DNA of 40,609 nucleotides, from positions 1 through 40,609 of the forward strand of contig DATJLQ010000203.1 of NCBI GenBank assembly GCA_035509415.1. The letters run 5' to 3'. Source of the DNA: DATJLQ01 sp035509415 (lineage in GTDB: Bacteria; Pseudomonadota; Alphaproteobacteria; JACZXZ01). Position numbers and translations under genes: made by a program. Every line of letters starts with the position of its first letter. Within the stretch, counting starts at the first letter, position 1. The notes below the pieces were generated by a model that ran no database searches, was not told where the DNA came from, and saw only the letters and a list, made by a program, of their open reading frames with translations. Of the stretch, positions 40,081 to 40,609 are shown piece by piece.

Positions 40081-40609
40081 AGAGCTCCGAGCGGCGCGCG
40101 TCCGACGCGCATTTGGCGCTCGGCACCACGAGCGGCGGCCGCCGGACCGGAAAGATGGGCCCATTGAGGATGGCGTTGCTCAGATCGCGGTTCTCGGCGC
40201 GCTCGGCGCGCTCGACCTGGTCCCAGATTTTCTGCTGGATTTCGGCATGGAGACTCGAGCCCGCGGCCTCGCCCGGCCCCGCTTTCGTCCCGGCCGCGAC
40301 CAGCTTCTCGATCTCGGCGCGCGCGCGGCGCAGATCGCCCACATAAGTCTCGCCGTTCCCCATCACCACGGTCGGCCCGACGACGCAGAGCTCGATGGGC
40401 GAGCCCGTGAGATTGCGTACGCTCAGCTGATACTGGTTGCCGAGCCCCTCGATCTGGACCAGCCGGCGCCGGATCGCCTCGTCGAGGCCGACCGTCTTGC
40501 CGCTCGCGAGCTTGATCACGGTCTCGCCGAGGGCGGTCGAGGTGTCGGCCAAGAGCGCACCCGACGCGGGCGCCGCGCGCGTCTGGTCGAGGCAATAGGC
40601 GCTCACCTC
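40070..40609 (-). CDS. unrecognised protein, C-terminal part (runs off the right edge)
   Basis: At least 179 codons, open to the right edge. The GTG at 40606 has no evident ribosome site within the window, so the true start is probably outside. The visible part is soluble: an SVRNLTGSPIELCVVGPTVV stretch suggests a beta-rich domain, followed by a charged helix (LRRARAEIEKLVAAGTKAGP) and a coiled-coil-like EIQQKIWDQVERAERAEN. It ends SARRSELCFE-like. Four Cys are spread through it. No family is recognised. Its stop lies in a 12-base tandem repeat. Confidence 0.6.
   Translation of the reverse strand, partial: EVSAYCLDQTRAAPASGALLADTSTALGETVIKLASGKTVGLDEAIRRRLVQIEGLGNQYQLSVRNLTGSPIELCVVGPTVVMGNGETYVGDLRRARAEIEKLVAAGTKAGPGEAAGSSLHAEIQQKIWDQVERAERAENRDLSNAILNGPIFPVRRPPLVVPSAKCASDARRSELCFE

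Overview
The window is chromosomal DNA from a high-GC Gram-negative bacterium, almost certainly an alphaproteobacterium of Rhodospirillales-like type. The evidence is the DUF1285-CoA pyrophosphatase-DUF6111-cca block, separate petA, petB and petC genes for the cytochrome bc1 complex, rplY with a Lys/Pro/Ala/Glu-rich tail, a MarR-OmpR-histidine kinase set divergent from ilvE, a phasin gene, and the NDUFAF7-like methyltransferase next to lgt. I see no prophage, insertion sequence, CRISPR array, tRNA or rRNA. The species cannot be named from the sequence.

Layout. 1-3023 (minus): MoxR ATPase, DUF58 protein and the N-terminal part of a two-anchor BatA/DUF4159-type protein. 3092-6462 (plus): DUF1285, CoA pyrophosphatase, DUF6111, CCA-adding enzyme, gamma-glutamylcyclotransferase-like protein. 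6471-8680 (minus): monooxygenase-fold protein, an unnamed protein, hemF and trmL. 8942-11532 (plus): petABC, closed by a clear terminator, then mtnP. 12658-17030 (minus): dienelactone hydrolase, ychF, pth, rplY, prs. 17267-22121 (minus): lipoprotein, pgeF, NDUFAF7-like methyltransferase, lgt, hldD. 22240-24183 (plus): ubiK, an AT-rich island with one perfect DnaA box, a YbjN-like gene, proC.

24184-25501 (plus) is the most unusual part. A structured leader precedes an 84-residue protein that ends in five tandem heptapeptides of the form [YF]xAQNAP. A 244-residue ferritin-like protein with a full set of candidate di-iron ligands follows 24 bases later. The pair looks like a precursor peptide and its oxidative modifying enzyme (a possible RiPP), or a small structural protein and its partner. 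I do not recognise it as a described system.

25657-26920 (plus): TetR regulator and a phasin with a textbook promoter and a TGC/GCA-rich dyad. 27122-30333 (minus): 2OG-Fe(II) oxygenase, then MarR, OmpR-type regulator and sensor kinase resembling PetP/PetR of Rhodobacter. 30420-33557 (plus): ilvE and a cytosolic PAS histidine kinase. 33740-39828 is a copper locus: csoR and copA diverge from a single palindromic operator that overlaps the start-codon region, followed by PCu(A)C, CopD, CopC, a predicted outer-membrane protein and a DUF2946 protein on the minus strand. A partial unknown gene closes the window.

Short tandem duplications recur at gene ends or within a gene (17-nt x5, 21-nt x5, 33-nt x2, 12-nt x3). 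The 21-nt set lies inside the repeat protein; its copies differ mostly at synonymous positions, so its protein sequence appears to be under selection.
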